Assembly (NCBI GenBank): GCA_033782935.1
Contig: JAWQEG010001543.1
Span: 186,001-250,000 of the forward strand
From: Petrolisthes cinctipes
Lineage: Eukaryota > Arthropoda > Malacostraca > Decapoda > Porcellanidae
DNA: 64,000 bases
Direction: 5' to 3'
The notes below the pieces were generated by a model. That model saw only the letters and a list, made by a program, of their open reading frames with translations, was not told the origin of the DNA and did not search any database. This document shows, one piece after another, positions 24,601 to 35,828 of the stretch; within the stretch, counting starts at the first letter, position 1, and every line of letters starts with the position of its first letter. The translations under genes were made by a program, and so were the position numbers.

Positions 24601-26613
24601 CACATTTAGTGTCTAATAAAAATTCACTACCACTTCTTTGACCTGCTGAGAACTTACTGCAATACTGTACATTTTTCCAGGCAAAAATTTCCCAATTTCC
24701 TTCCAACTAAATTTTCTTTTACTTTAAATATATCTTGTAATTGATTCCATTGTCTCTAAGTTATAGCTCTGAAAATATTTGGTGTAAATTGTCTTTGCTT
24801 GACTTTTGTATTATAAAAAAGCTGGTATGCTAGATAAGAAATTTGGAGCACGTTTGCCTGGTTGAAATAATGAACTGCAAAACCTTTCCCCTAATCTCCT
24901 CAGGATCTAAATGAAGGAATAAAAAAAGCAGACAACAAAATAAAAGACCTGAACAAGACTGAAAGCGACAGCATAATTTTCGTGGCCGTGTTTGGAAGCA
25001 TTGGCGGACTCATTGTGGTTGCACTCTTTGCTGGCATGGGCTTCGTCATATACAAAAAGAAAGCAGGTGTAAATAAGTCGGGAAAGAAGAGATCGGCCAA
25101 GGTGAGAAGAATTGTTTGTAATTTTTTGAATTATTGATCATATATTTCTATTACAAAAGCACCATATTAATCTGAAATTGAAACTTAGGTATAGTACCCA
25201 TATATTTTATAGAATTCTGCTTGCAAAATAATTATACAGTAGTAGTCATTAAGATAAGTCACCAGCTCTCTCTTTCTTTTATCACTATTACACTGGACAT
25301 TTTCTGAGCTTTCTTCCCTCAGGAAGGTATGCAACTCTTGCCAAAATATCCCTTTCTGTCCAACTCCCAAGTGCAAGAGCTAACTGATCAGCTCTGGAAC
25401 ACTCTGCCCTGAATTATGACATATTCCTTCAAACCCAATGTGTATAAGCATCTTAAATGAAATTAATGATGTTTTCAACACAGTAAAAATTTATCCTAGT
25501 TAGATTTTCCAAATGGTTGATTCTCAGTCTGACAATTTCCCAAGCAAACTCCCAAATATATATTCCCACTTATATGACCTCCAAGATAGAGCATAAGATT
25601 CCCAGTTAGACGATTACTCAAACAAATGCTTTCCCATATACCACAGGTATATAGTTATCAAGTAGAGATGATTTCGAATGGTACAAGGAAATTGTACTGC
25701 TTGTACAGTAAAATAATATTGCGATGGAATTGTTTCAATAGGTTATTCAATTAAGCAAATTATTTAAAAATTATATCTTATTACATGCAATAAAATTCCA
25801 TTTGCATGCCATAAAAGAATGAAAGGAAAAAAAATTACAAAATGTACAGTACAGTTGGACACATGAATTCATGGTACAGTCCAAGTGGAAGATGCTTATC
25901 CCTCTCCAGCAACCAGAGACTATTTTCCGATACTTGCTTACCATCACCATTCCAAACAATAACTTCTGCCCCTGGTATAATATATCCAACTGGGGCCTCA
26001 GGAACTTTACATTGGGAGGAGTCTGAGTCTCTTTCACTTGGGCTGTACCACGAATTCATGTATCCAGTTGCACTTATATTGCATGGGCATCTTTTGGTCT
26101 GGGCGTAGAAAATGACCCACCTAAATTTATCCCTGTCTCTATGTGAAAGAATATTAGAGGATACAAGAGAAAAATATTCAAATTTTCCTTCTCACTGTCT
26201 GTGTGTGAAAGGATAGAAAAGGATACACTACAAGTGAAAAATATTCCATTTCCTCCTCATATATATGTAGTTATAAATGTACATTATTACTCATACTTCC
26301 TACAATTGTCCATCAGATGCCTGGAGACAACATTCCTTTGGAGTCGTCACACTCACCTGCCAATTTTGACGTCCACAATAACTCGGCTGATTCACATGGT
26401 CGGTCACCACCACCCCGGCACCCTCCCCTTCAACGGAATGTCTACAAGAAGCCAATAGCGGATCCTCATAGTCGCCCAGCCCCTCGGCGTGATGACATAT
26501 ACTCCCGCCCTCACGCATCGAGGAGTGATCGTTACTACACACCTGAAGATGTAAGGTCGGGAAACCAACAAAGCCGGCGGCCACAGGGAGGAGGTCTACC
26601 TAGAGTTTACTGA
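18649..26613 (+). CDS. Orphan mucin-like type I membrane protein
   Basis: Model: join(18649..18955, 20254..20657, 24904..25101, 26317..26613), 401 aa; phases 1, 0, 0 keep one open frame. The ATG at 18649 starts a signal peptide (basic MAKSGG, hydrophobic GILLLVLLINT, likely cut near SRA). Residues about 35-102 are Ser/Thr-rich and probably O-glycosylated. Exon 2 encodes a mostly helical ectodomain (about 103-237) with one close cysteine pair (CSQPQTQAC) and N-glycosylation sites NKS and NES. Exon 3 adds a charged helix (NKT), one TM segment (IIFVAVFGSIGGLIVVALFA) and a basic stop-transfer stretch (YKKKAG, KKRSAK). Exon 4 is a disordered cytosolic tail rich in Pro, Arg and Tyr (RYYTPEDV, ending RVY). 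I recognise no family. A 3.6-kb antisense LINE occupies intron 2 and an RT fragment intron 1 without breaking the frame. Confidence 0.78.
19007..19152. mobile_element. Palindromic MITE, family C
   Basis: TATCTTGTTGGTGAAATGGA and GATTCCTTCAAACTATACTG on the left; GGCATAGCTCAGAGGAATTA and CTACTTCACCGG on the right. Lies in intron 1 of the 18649 gene. Confidence 0.7.
19190..19356. mobile_element. Tc1/mariner-type MITE with CAGTCGGCGGC ends
   Basis: TACAGTCGGCGGCAAAAGTC then CTGTCGCCTCA is mirrored by TGAGGCGACAGGACTTCTGC then CGCCGACTGTA. The CAGTCGGC start resembles the outer element at 55699-62374. Confidence 0.92.
19421..19456. repeat. (GT)n microsatellite
   Basis: TG/GT run interrupted once by CTGTG, just upstream of the RT fragment in intron 1 of the mucin-like gene. 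Confidence 0.95.
19530..20195 (+). pseudogene. Reverse transcriptase fragment of a non-LTR retrotransposon
   Basis: The plus-strand frame gives KAPEVDGITADMLK, then VPVYKGKGSRDECGSYKGIS, then after a frameshift around the G-run at 19870 DLEKANDRVDRR and, near 20100, LRQGCVMSP with a stop just after it. These are successive blocks of a LINE-type RT (fingers, palm A, palm B). The block normally between the VPRKVLTERP region and DLEKA is shortened. The catalytic YADD block is not reached, so this is a truncated, frameshifted relic inside intron 1 of the mucin-like gene. It is a different LINE family from the antisense element just downstream. Confidence 0.85.
20701..24340 (-). mobile_element. 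Non-LTR retrotransposon with 2A-like peptide, antisense in intron 2
   Basis: Read on the minus strand: a GC-rich 5' region (about 24160-24340), an ORF starting near 24157, an endonuclease region, a decayed RT, and a 3' end at 20701 reading CGGCCAGACAGCTTGAGGAA then CTTCAATAA. The exact 5' end is uncertain. It lies in intron 2 of the mucin-like gene. A second truncated copy is at 42258-43522, and three tiny inserts elsewhere carry only its last ~40 bases. Confidence 0.85.
20990..24157 (-). pseudogene. LINE ORF: 2A-like peptide, APE endonuclease, reverse transcriptase (frameshifted)
   Basis: The frame opens with MSSLRNDSPAVISRLLLA followed by GDIESNPGP (24077-24103), a perfect D-x-E-x-N-P-G-P 2A-like ribosome-skipping motif. 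A Pro/His-rich linker of about 125 residues follows. The APE-type endonuclease starts at LQLNIDGINTKKQE and IAILQETRL; GGDFNA is at 23255-23272. The RT shows NGVPQGSVL near 21800 and YADN near 21705, where the second catalytic Asp has become Asn. Several frameshifts separate these blocks. 2A-like motifs at the N-terminus are known from some APE-type non-LTR elements of the CR1/L2 kind; the clade of this one is not settled by eye. Confidence 0.82.
24358..24538. mobile_element. Palindromic MITE, family C
   Basis: CTGATTCCTCCAAACCATTC and AGCAACACGCCACCATTAG, ending CCAAAACTATACTATCCCC. It resembles the copies at 48992 and 51700 more closely than those near 4-5 kb. Confidence 0.65.
25850..26071. 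mobile_element. Palindromic MITE with CAGTTGGACACATGAATTC ends
   Basis: TACAGTTGGACACATGAATT, CATGGTACAGTCCAAGTG on the left is mirrored by CACTTGGGCTGTACCACG, AATTCATGTATCCAGTTG on the right. About 222 bp, in intron 3 of the mucin-like gene. The CAGTTGG start recalls MITE family B, but the interior differs. Confidence 0.85.
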
Positions 26614-29312
26614 GAATGGCTATCATACAAAAACAAAATAACATATTAACAATAATCAGTTATTTCGGCAGGAACTACAAGGTAGTAATAATAATGGTGT
26701 GGAGACCAAAGAAGTTGAAGAATATTTGGTTTAGGTTATGCGAGTCATGAATCATACATTAAAAAGTTATTAATTAAAAATTGCATTAATAATGCATGGA
26801 AAATACACTATCAAAATAAGCTTAATGAAAATTTGGGATACTAGTATTATGCAAGATTATAAAGGTGTATCAAGAAGCCAGAAAGAACTTGTACCATAAG
26901 AGAGGAGACAGAGGAGGGGCAGCAAGTACAAAAAAAAAAAAAAAAGTAGGGACAGCTGAAGAGAGGAAATTAGTTGGTTCAAATCTGAAGGAGCACTCAA
27001 ACCCTTAAGTAATGCCCAAATTCCTGCCATGCAATGCCAACCAAAAGGAGTATTATCATTCAAGAAAAACAACAAATATTTTCATTTACAGAATCAAGAT
27101 CCGACCACTTACACATTAGAGGAAAATTGAAATATTTTACGCAGATATTCAGGGTGCAGTGAAAATGAGTTACTCAAGAGGAGCATGTGGACTTACTGGG
27201 TGGGATTGAGAAAGTAATGAGAAGGTAACAAGTGTGGGGTGGTTGAGAGGGTAAAGATTAATACATTGAGGTGAGGAGTTTGTAAAGGTGTATGGTAGTG
27301 AAGGTTTGGCACCACTGGTGAGAGGCATACCCCCGGTTAGATGGCAGAACCATGGAGGTATAATATTATACTTCCATGGGCAGAACAGAGTGGAAGAGTA
27401 TGCAAGGGAGAGAAAATTGAGGGGCAGAGTGCGGCTTCACCAAGTAAAGAGGGAGTGAAGGAGTGTTGGAACTGGGAAAACTGGAGACACTTCTATCGTG
27501 GCCACCCCCTTGGGGGGGGGGGGAGTTCCCGTAGGGAACTGGTGTCAGAGTTATAGATAGATAGAGGGAGATAATTCATATACCATGTTATCCTTCACGA
27601 AGCCGAAGCATACTAAAGCAACTGAAATAGTTCTCTGTATTGTCCACCATCATTATATTCTCTGAAGTCTATCAACTTCCATATATTGCATTGTTATAGC
27701 TGACTGTGACATACGGTAAACTTGCTACTGTACTTGATAACTGATCACATAATAAATTGTTATACTGGTAACTGACTGACAACCGACAACTTTTTCTTTG
27801 TTGCAAGTCTCGAATCCAAACCAACGGGGATCTGAAATTTGTTCGCTGGAGTCAACTCCTTGGATAAACTATACCTGGTAACACGGTCTTTATTGTAGGA
27901 TCCATGTTGATATCTTTTTCTTTCCCATTTGCTGGTAGCTTTTATTCAAGGGCATTAGAAATTACAACCAAATGCACCGTTAGCTACGTACTGTATATGG
28001 TCTTGCTCTTCTTCAGTGTATCTCATTTGTACTGATCTTGTCTGAAAAAAATTATTACTAGAGTTTTTAAAATGCACATAAATGTTCAACTGTATTAAAT
28101 GCCTAAGCATAATATACTCATTATTATCATAATGAATAGATGAGTGATACACTAACTATTTTCAAGTGTCCCCACTATCATTAAATATACTACACAATCA
28201 CTACACTAAACTGAAATAGTAAATTTAACTACATGTATCAATTTTGGGAGACCTAGTGAAGCAAATTATATATACATTTTTTCATGCAACCACAAATTAC
28301 CAGGGGCACTTAGCTTTGATAATTATTACATACTATACTGTACTATTAACCAGCAGCAATACAGGTATGCTTCAAAATTAATTCTTCATGTTCATCCTGT
28401 TTACAAGGCATAAGTAGATTTAGATTTGAAGATACAAAAAAGAAAACCACCCTAGACCTAGAAGAGGCTGTAGGACGAGGAAAAAAAGTGATGTAGGTGG
28501 GACCCCTTGCACAAATGAAGGTAGCATTGTAAATGCACTATGTATAGTTCATGAAGCTAGTAGCCATATAGGCTATGCAGCCCAGAGGGGACCATCTTGT
28601 GCTCCTGACCCATATATCTAGAGCTTGTATATATTGATGAATATTGAGCTATGTTGATTCCAATGGAAAAGTCTATTGACACCTTAGCCAGACCTATTAT
28701 GTTATGGACTCTCAGGATGAGAGTATATGGCACTATCGGTATCTGTCTATGGGCATTAGTGCGAGATCAGAAATATTTTGGGTAATACCCAGCAAGGAAT
28801 AAAATAAGACCTCAGAATGTTTTTTTATTTACATATATTCTGTACATTCTAGACTTTTATTAGAAAATCACATTCATATAAGCAGGTGTTGTCACTGGTT
28901 AAGACAATTAATCCAGTGTCATGACTCAGTCAAGGATGAAACAGTCTGCACTGGAATGAGGAGAATAATTCCTTCAACAGGAGCATTATGATCAGGGTTA
29001 CTAACATCCTGATGGAACGCAAATAACCGTTCCTTGATGACTATGGTTGCAGTCATCACATTAAAGAAATAAATGTGAGTAATACCATCACAAAATGTTA
29101 TTAAGTTGTTTTATCCATCATAAATATTAATTTCCTTAATTTATAATAAATTTCAAAATCAGTTTACCACAAGTTCTTACCACTCAACTAACAACTCCGG
29201 CACAACACATGACTTTGTAGATACAGTATCCCAGCTTATATCTACCAAACTTGTATGTCATATCCTTGGCAAATAACAGTCTTGATTACCCAAGTTTACA
29301 AATACACTAAGC
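26614..29312. other. Intergenic region between the mucin-like gene and ATP5PB
   Basis: The two genes converge here, so both 3' UTRs should lie in this stretch. It contains A-runs at 26930-26945 and a G-run at 27514-27523. Open frames of 60-70 codons at 26857, 27341 and 27955 have no recognisable domain. No RNA gene seen. Confidence 0.55.
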
Positions 29313-32300
29313 TTAAGCAACCTTAGGAGCAAGACCCTTGAGGTCAGCAATACATTGCTTAAGTGAGGCTGCCTCCTGTGCTGGGGTGATAGAAGCCTTG
29401 ACATTGCTGACAATCCAGTCTACCATGTGCTTCTGTTGTAGTCTGGTCTTAACATTGGCTGTCTCCAGCTGGTAGTCCAGCTTCTTCTTTACCTGTCAAT
29501 CCATAAAACTCATGTGAATACATGACTTGATATTACTGCACTTGCACCAATTATTTGGCTACGTGTCTCAGGGTTATTTAACTAAATTTCTTCAAGACAT
29601 CAATAACAGCTCCTCCTAAAAGATTTTTTCTGACTCATAGCTCATATAGCAATCGACAGTTTTCATTTTTTTCTAAAGTGGTACAGGGTCCTGGGGAAAT
29701 AATAAAAATAAAGCAAGTAAAGTTAGTAAACTTATATAATTTTATGTCACTGGAGATGTTTTAATTCTAACACTTGTAACAAAGTTACTCTTCTTTCTGC
29801 GAGTTCAATTTGATCTTGTGATGAATCTTATGCCACGTACTTTATAACGTAATATTTAAAAAAGCAACAATAAAATACAAAAAGAATGTAGAATTTAGCT
29901 GCAGCCATACCCATCACCAGTATACCCGAGTGTCAGAAACTGATCATGGCCAATCCAGTCATTGATACACGAAAGGGTTAATTTCCCCATGACTAGCTAT
30001 TTCAGACAACAACTAAGACCATTACTAGAACCCTATGTCATCCAAATAGTTAGAAGTAGTAAGAAGGCTGGTCTAATTTAAAATACCTCAGCATGGACAG
30101 TAGCAAGCCTCTCCCTGTATGCTGCCTCAAGCTGAAGTGCCACATTCTCCCGCTTGGCATCAAAGAGCATGCTCTCCCCCTGGGCCGATGCCTGAGCAGC
30201 CTTCTCTTGTTCCACCGAGTCCTTCAGCCCCTGAATACTTTCATCACGGTAGTTACGCCAGTCATGCTCAATTGCCTGTGAAGGGTAACAAGGATGATTG
30301 ATGTCACCATGTTTGTTCAATGAGTACATGGATGCAATGATGAAAGATGATAAGGTTGGAATACTGGGGCACACAGTGGAAATGGTGCTGGGAGGATAAG
30401 TGGAAGTTATTGTAGAAATGTGAATACTGGCTTTTGAAAGGAAATTGTGGTAAAATCCAGGTGGTGATAATGGAGAGGGGAGGGGAAGGGAGTCAGTGTA
30501 TAATGTCCAAGTTGATAATAGGAATTCCGAGGTGGTTGAAGAAATTTAGTACTGTATCTGAAGGTACTTTAATTGTGCATGCAAATATTTGGGAGTGGAG
30601 GTCGGGATGAGGTGTGGGAACCAAGATATTTGTGGTCTTGAAAAGAGTTGTGGATGCAACTGTACAGTAACCCATTTCACTGGGTGCTGTTTGTTAATTT
30701 CATTTATCCTTCCCTAGACCTGGAGCCCCCTAGCACATGAAATTAAGGAAAATGTCTACAAAAGGGAGCATTACAATATTTTCCTCATATTGCAGCCCTT
30801 TAAGTAACTGCTATATCCTGCATTCATATATTCATTCTCTCTATAAATTGAATTCTTACCACCAATTCTTTACAATCTTCTATATTAGTACTACTTTACA
30901 TAATTCATTGCAAGGTAACCCTCAATTTCACATCCTACTCTGTTTACTACAAAGACTACTTTATTATGAAGGTTATCTTCAAAATAATTCTAAAAGTAGA
31001 GGGCTGCAAAGTACAACAATAACAATAAAAACAAAATTGTAAACATTTGAATTCAAGCAATGCATATATTAAAATGCTATATTCCAATCATGAACACTAT
31101 TAAATATCATTCCACTTCCTGTGAATATATAATAAAAAAAACTGCACTACAGCAGTGAATTTTGTCAAATTCCATCACACGTACATCAATTTCCTTGTCC
31201 AAGCTCTGGCCCAGAGATGGACCAAACTTCTTCACAGCAAACACGGCCATTATCAGAAGAGAAAGGCCTGAATAATACTCGTGTTCCATAACGTAGATTT
31301 CTTTCGAGCACAGGTAGGTTGTCAGCCCAACACCAAATACATAAGGACCTGCAAAGAGAAATCAGGATAGCACTTAAAAGTAACCATCATGGTAAAACAG
31401 CCTCTTTTGGCAACTTCTCAATATTCTGATACCAGTGGTCTGACTATATACTAATAGTGTTCAATTAGAGCTACACATATTTTTGCACATAGCTCTATAG
31501 TACATGAACATAATAAAATATATAAGCCATCATCGCTTGCACACCATGGTAGTTTTGATACAGTACATATTGGCAATACAAAGCAGTCTTATACAGGACA
31601 ATGGAGTGTAAGAATCGATCTGTACATTATAATGACCACTCAAGGACTGTACAGCAGCAAGACACCAATTAGTGGATCCGGATAGTTGTAAACCAGTGTG
31701 CTAACTCTCTACATAGTCTAGCAGGTGAATTATACACTTCACTTCAAAACTGACCATACTTTACTAGGCATCAATATTGCAATATATTCATCACTGTTAG
31801 CTTATATAAAACTTGTAACACAAGCATATATAATATCCTAGGACAAAAGACCAAGTTAACTCTTAACAAGTACAAGTAAATTAAAAGTAACATTATTGAT
31901 AGCATACTGACCTGTGACACCAGTCTTTGGGTAGAAGAACTGAAACCATTCCTCTGGTATGAAGCCCAGTCGCACCTTGCCGGGATCCACAGGCCTGACA
32001 GGGCGAGGAAAGTTGACCTCATCTCTCTCCTCTGCTGCCCTCACAGCAGTGGTGCTGGTTGCCCTCACCAACACCACGGGCCGAGCCTCTTGGACTGAAA
32101 ATTTTATAGATAGTACAGTACCAGTACAGCATAGGAAGAAGAAGAGATTCACGAGCCTAGCTGGAATGTATATATAGGCTAGAAAATTGTTTTGAACTTG
32201 ACAAGCCATAGAATAGCTCCCTGCACTTGTTAATTGAAATTATCTTTGTGAGAAGGAGCTGAAAAACAGCGGGCTTAAAAGGGGGAGTGAATACTGCAAG

Positions 32301-35300
32301 ACTCCTGTACACTGGGTAGTTTTGTCCTCTCCTCTCTATTACTGATTGAGATTAGATGCAACTGGAGTAACCTTATGGTACTGTACCATAGCAAGTTCCC
32401 AGGACTGAACCAGTGGCCTTGAAGGATCTAAACGAGACAACGGTTTAACTGTACTCTCAGCCAATGTACAGTCTGCAAAAATAGTTTTGGAACGTTGGTA
32501 CACCTGACTGGCGAGTGTCGTACCTCCGCCATCCTGCCGGTCCCTCTGGCCTCCGTGCCCCAGGCTACTGTCCCTCAGTGGCTCATGGGCATGCAAGTCG
32601 AGATGTCATTGTTTCACCCAGTGCTATTTTTTCTGGGTATTTCACAGTTATTTTTGTTTTAAAATACTCAAACGCATTTCCTTATGTTTAATAATGAATA
32701 ATCAAATAGTAAGAGTTCTTGAGCACTCAAAATTAAATTTAAAATCAGCTAAAAAAGTTGTCTCTGCCGCGGCTCGCATATTATCGGCCGGGGCGAAGAC
32801 GATATCCGTCCCGGATAACATGAGGCACAACTGCCCAGTCGCCGGAGTACCAACCCTACACCGCTTACCCATGTTAAAATTAACGTATGGGTGCATTTTG
32901 TTTTGTTGACATCAGGTTCCAAGGTCAAAAGAGATTGTAGGTTTTATATTACAGTTATGTATATAAGATCCAAGATCATTAATTCTTTTTGGGAAATATG
33001 ATTTTCATTAAATATTAGACTAATATTGCGATTATCTGTGCCGACGAACTACTGGTTAGGTTAGGTAGGGTTCGGTTACCTTTATCAATAATCAGTGGAA
33101 TTATCTTGTGGAAATGTACTCTTTCTTAGATATTTCAATTTTAAGATACGACATTTCTGTAGTGTAGGGACGAACTGAGGTCGGGCGGACAATGTTACCA
33201 GATCCCCTATTTTATTTTTAAAGGTCCCAAAGGACATTAAGTTAGGTCCCGAAGGTAGCAACAGTCTAGGTTAGGTAGGTCAAGTTATTTTGTCTGGTGA
33301 TCAAAAAATTATTTATCCTAATTTTAAATCATTGAATTTCCTGCTCAACTGGGCTACTTATTGAGCATTCTTCATACGATTTCCCAAGTGTGGACAAAAT
33401 TTGCCTAAAACATGGAAATATTCCTGTATCTGGCAACAATGCACGGAGTGGCGGCAAGTCGGGAGCCAGCAAGGAAAGCCGCGCTCCCATTCCAAAGTAA
33501 GTACATAAAAAGATAAATGTATACAAATGTTATTCATGTTTTGGTAAATACTGAAAGAATTACCGTTATTGCGTACGGTTTTTCTACCTTCATTACCCAC
33601 TTATTTAGACCATTCAAAGACTATTTTATTAAATGGCATTTCCTCCACAAATGCCCCATTTCCAAGATAGGGCATATTCAAATGGGGCATTTTGAAATTA
33701 GCCTGACATTACCTTACCTAACCTAGATCGCATCAGACTACCGGGACCTAACCTGGGCAAACTACCGGGAAATTACCGTGGTAAAGTACAGGAAATGACC
33801 GGGGCAAAATACTGGGATCTAGCCGGATCTGGCAACATTGCTACAAAACAGTAATTCTTTCAATATATACCCATGTTTTTTACGTATTTTCACATAATAT
33901 AACAGTCTCCAAAATAAAAAGAGAAGAAATGGGCGATTTCGGTAGACGAAAAGTGTCAAAATCGAGGACACAGATAATCGTAATATTTTCCGATCCGACT
34001 GGGTCCCAGTATTTTGCCCCGGTCATTTCCTGTACTTTACCACGGTTATTTCCCGGTAGTTTACCCAGTTTAGGTTTTAGTACAGAAGTGGACCTTACTG
34101 CAGCAGTGTTGCCAGATCCGGCTGGGTCCTAGTATTTTACCCCTGTCATTTATTGTACTTTATCACGATTATTTCCCGGTAATTTGCCCAGGTTATGTCC
34201 CGGTACTCTGATGCGGTCTAGGTTAGGTTAGGTCAGGCTAATTTCAAAATGCCCCATTTGAATATGCCCTATCTTGGAAACGGGGCATTTGAGGAAGAAA
34301 AACCATAGAAGAGAATGGTCCAAAATAGTGGGTAATGACAGTAAAATATATATTATACAATAAGGTCCACTTCTGTACCTTTACCCAGGTTAGGTAAGGT
34401 TAGGTCAAGCTAATTTCAAAATTTGAATATGCCCTATCTTGGAAATGGCACATTTGGGGAGGAAATGCCAAATAAGAAAATAGTCTTAGAATGGTCTAAA
34501 TAAGTGGGTAAAGAGTAGAAAAACCGGTATTTATTGAAAGAATTACCGTTTTGCAGCAGTGTTGCCAGATCCGGCTGGGTCCCAATATTTTGCCCCAGTC
34601 ATTTATTGTACTTTATCACGATTATTTCCCGGTAGTTTGCCCAGGTTGGGTCCCGGTAGTCTGATGCGGTCTAGGTTAGGTAAGGTCAGGCTAATTTCAA
34701 AATGCCCTATCTTGGAAATGGGGCATTTGCGGAGGAAATGCCATAGAAGAAAATAGTCTTAGAATGGTCTAAATTAGTGGGTTATGAAGGTAGAAAAACA
34801 GTATGCAATAACGGTAATTCTTTCAATATTTACCGAAAAACCGTAAACAATAACGGTAATTCTTTCAATATTTACCCATACTAGTAGGTAAAGTGTGTAA
34901 AAACATCATAATAGAAAATGGCAATAAAATAGATAATTACCGTATATAATGCTAAACAGTCTTAAATCACTTGCTGCCCAACGAAAAAGACGGTAAATAT
35001 TGAAAGAATTACCGTGATTGGGTACGGTTTTTCTACCTTCATTACCCACTATTTTAGACCATTCTAAAACTATTTTCTTCTATGGCATTTCCTCCGCAAA
35101 TACCCCATTTCCAAGATAGGGCATATTGAAATGGGGCATTTTGAAATTAGCCTGGCCTTACCTGACCCTACCTAACCTAACCTAGACCGCATCAGACTAC
35201 CGAGACCTAACCTGGGCAAACTACCGGGACCTAACCTGGGCAGACTATCGGGAAATAACCGTGGTAAAGTACAGTAATTGACCGGGGCAAAATACTGGGA

Positions 35301-35792
35301 CCTAGCCGGATCTGGCAACACTGCTACAAAACGGCAATTCTTTCAATAAATACCAAAAAGACACATTATTACAAACACCAAAAAGTAAACTATTAAAACT
35401 ACAATAAATGACTATGGTTCGCTAAATTTATACAGTAAGTTAAAATTTATACTTGATTATAAATACCGTAACATTATAGAAATTAAATAATACAACAAAC
35501 CCATAATAATTCTCAATCTCTCCATAATGGTTAAGCACTAACTGGCATATTGGTAAGACAGTGATAAAGAAAATTATTATATGAAGCACAAAATATTCAC
35601 CGGCTGTAAATATTATGTTGTTACCGATAATAGTTAATGTATTATTGTTACTATTTTGACCCTGATAGTACACACACACGCATCACGTTCATCAAGTTGG
35701 TTCAGTTACACATCTATATATTATAATGCTTCAAGAAAGGAGGGAATGGCTGAGAAATACTTACGAGAACGAGTTGCAAGTCTAGACAACAT
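29313..35792 (-). CDS. ATP5PB: Mitochondrial ATP synthase F0 subunit b
   Basis: Model: complement(join(29313..29492, 30087..30275, 31185..31348, 31912..32094, 35765..35792)), 247 aa, phase-consistent throughout. Exon 1 is only 28 bases and encodes MLSRLATRS, the start of an Arg/Ser-rich mitochondrial presequence that continues [18 protein letters not shown]. The conserved block [20 protein letters not shown] and the first membrane segment ([20 protein letters not shown]) follow, then [20 protein letters not shown], the long peripheral-stalk helix ([16 protein letters not shown]) and a C-terminus [13 protein letters not shown]. It matches insect subunit b closely in sequence and length. The protein forms the peripheral stalk linking F1 to the membrane sector. 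The first intron (3.7 kb) is filled with inverted repeats. The likely promoter contains a YY1-like site next to the start. Confidence 0.95.
32694..33500 (+). other. Possible antisense exon(s) inside ATP5PB intron 1
   Basis: Two weak hints. An open frame from 32694 ([28 protein letters not shown]) lies in a locally GC-rich, CpG-containing patch. A second frame, about 33361-33497, reads [33 protein letters not shown] and stops exactly at a strong donor, AAA-GTAAGTAC. No partner exon or known domain was found, and SVIP, which has an acceptor just before its ATG, would need a different frame. It could be an unidentified nested transcript, a 5' UTR exon of SVIP, or chance. Confidence 0.25.
33520..35360. 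repeat. Array of inverted CCGGTAGTTTGCCCAGGTTAG repeat arms
   Basis: At least five ~200-350 bp arms alternate in orientation. Shared parts, in order, are: GTGTTGCCAGATCCGGCTGG, a tract AGTATTTTGCCCCGGTCATT, then CCCGGTAGTTTGCCCAGG, TCTGATGCGGTCTAGGTTAG, AATTTCAAAATGCCCCATTT and CCTATCTTGGAAATGGGGCA. The plus-orientation arms are at about 33990-34360 and 34553-34800; inverse arms are at 33655-33870 and 34985-35345. It lies wholly within intron 1 of ATP5PB. Short relatives occur at 3690, 37395 and 38640. Confidence 0.9.
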
Positions 35793-35816
35793 ATCGGTCC
35801 TCCGGCTGCTGAGTGG

Positions 35817-35828
35817 AAGATGGCGGTC
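35817..35828 (+). promoter_or_regulatory. YY1-like site at the ATP5PB 5' end
   Basis: AAGATGGCGGTC lies 25 bases upstream of the ATP5PB start codon (gene on the minus strand). AAGATGGCGGC is the known YY1 consensus of TATA-less promoters for housekeeping and mitochondrial genes, where it often overlaps the transcription start. No TATA box is visible. Confidence 0.5.

Noticed and set aside
32500..32600. First exon of ATP5PB starting ATGGCGGAG with donor GTACGA (minus strand)
   Set aside because: Phase 0 donor cannot join the phase-1 exon at 31912-32094 without an immediate stop. The 28-base exon at 35765-35792 fits phase and gives a proper mitochondrial presequence.
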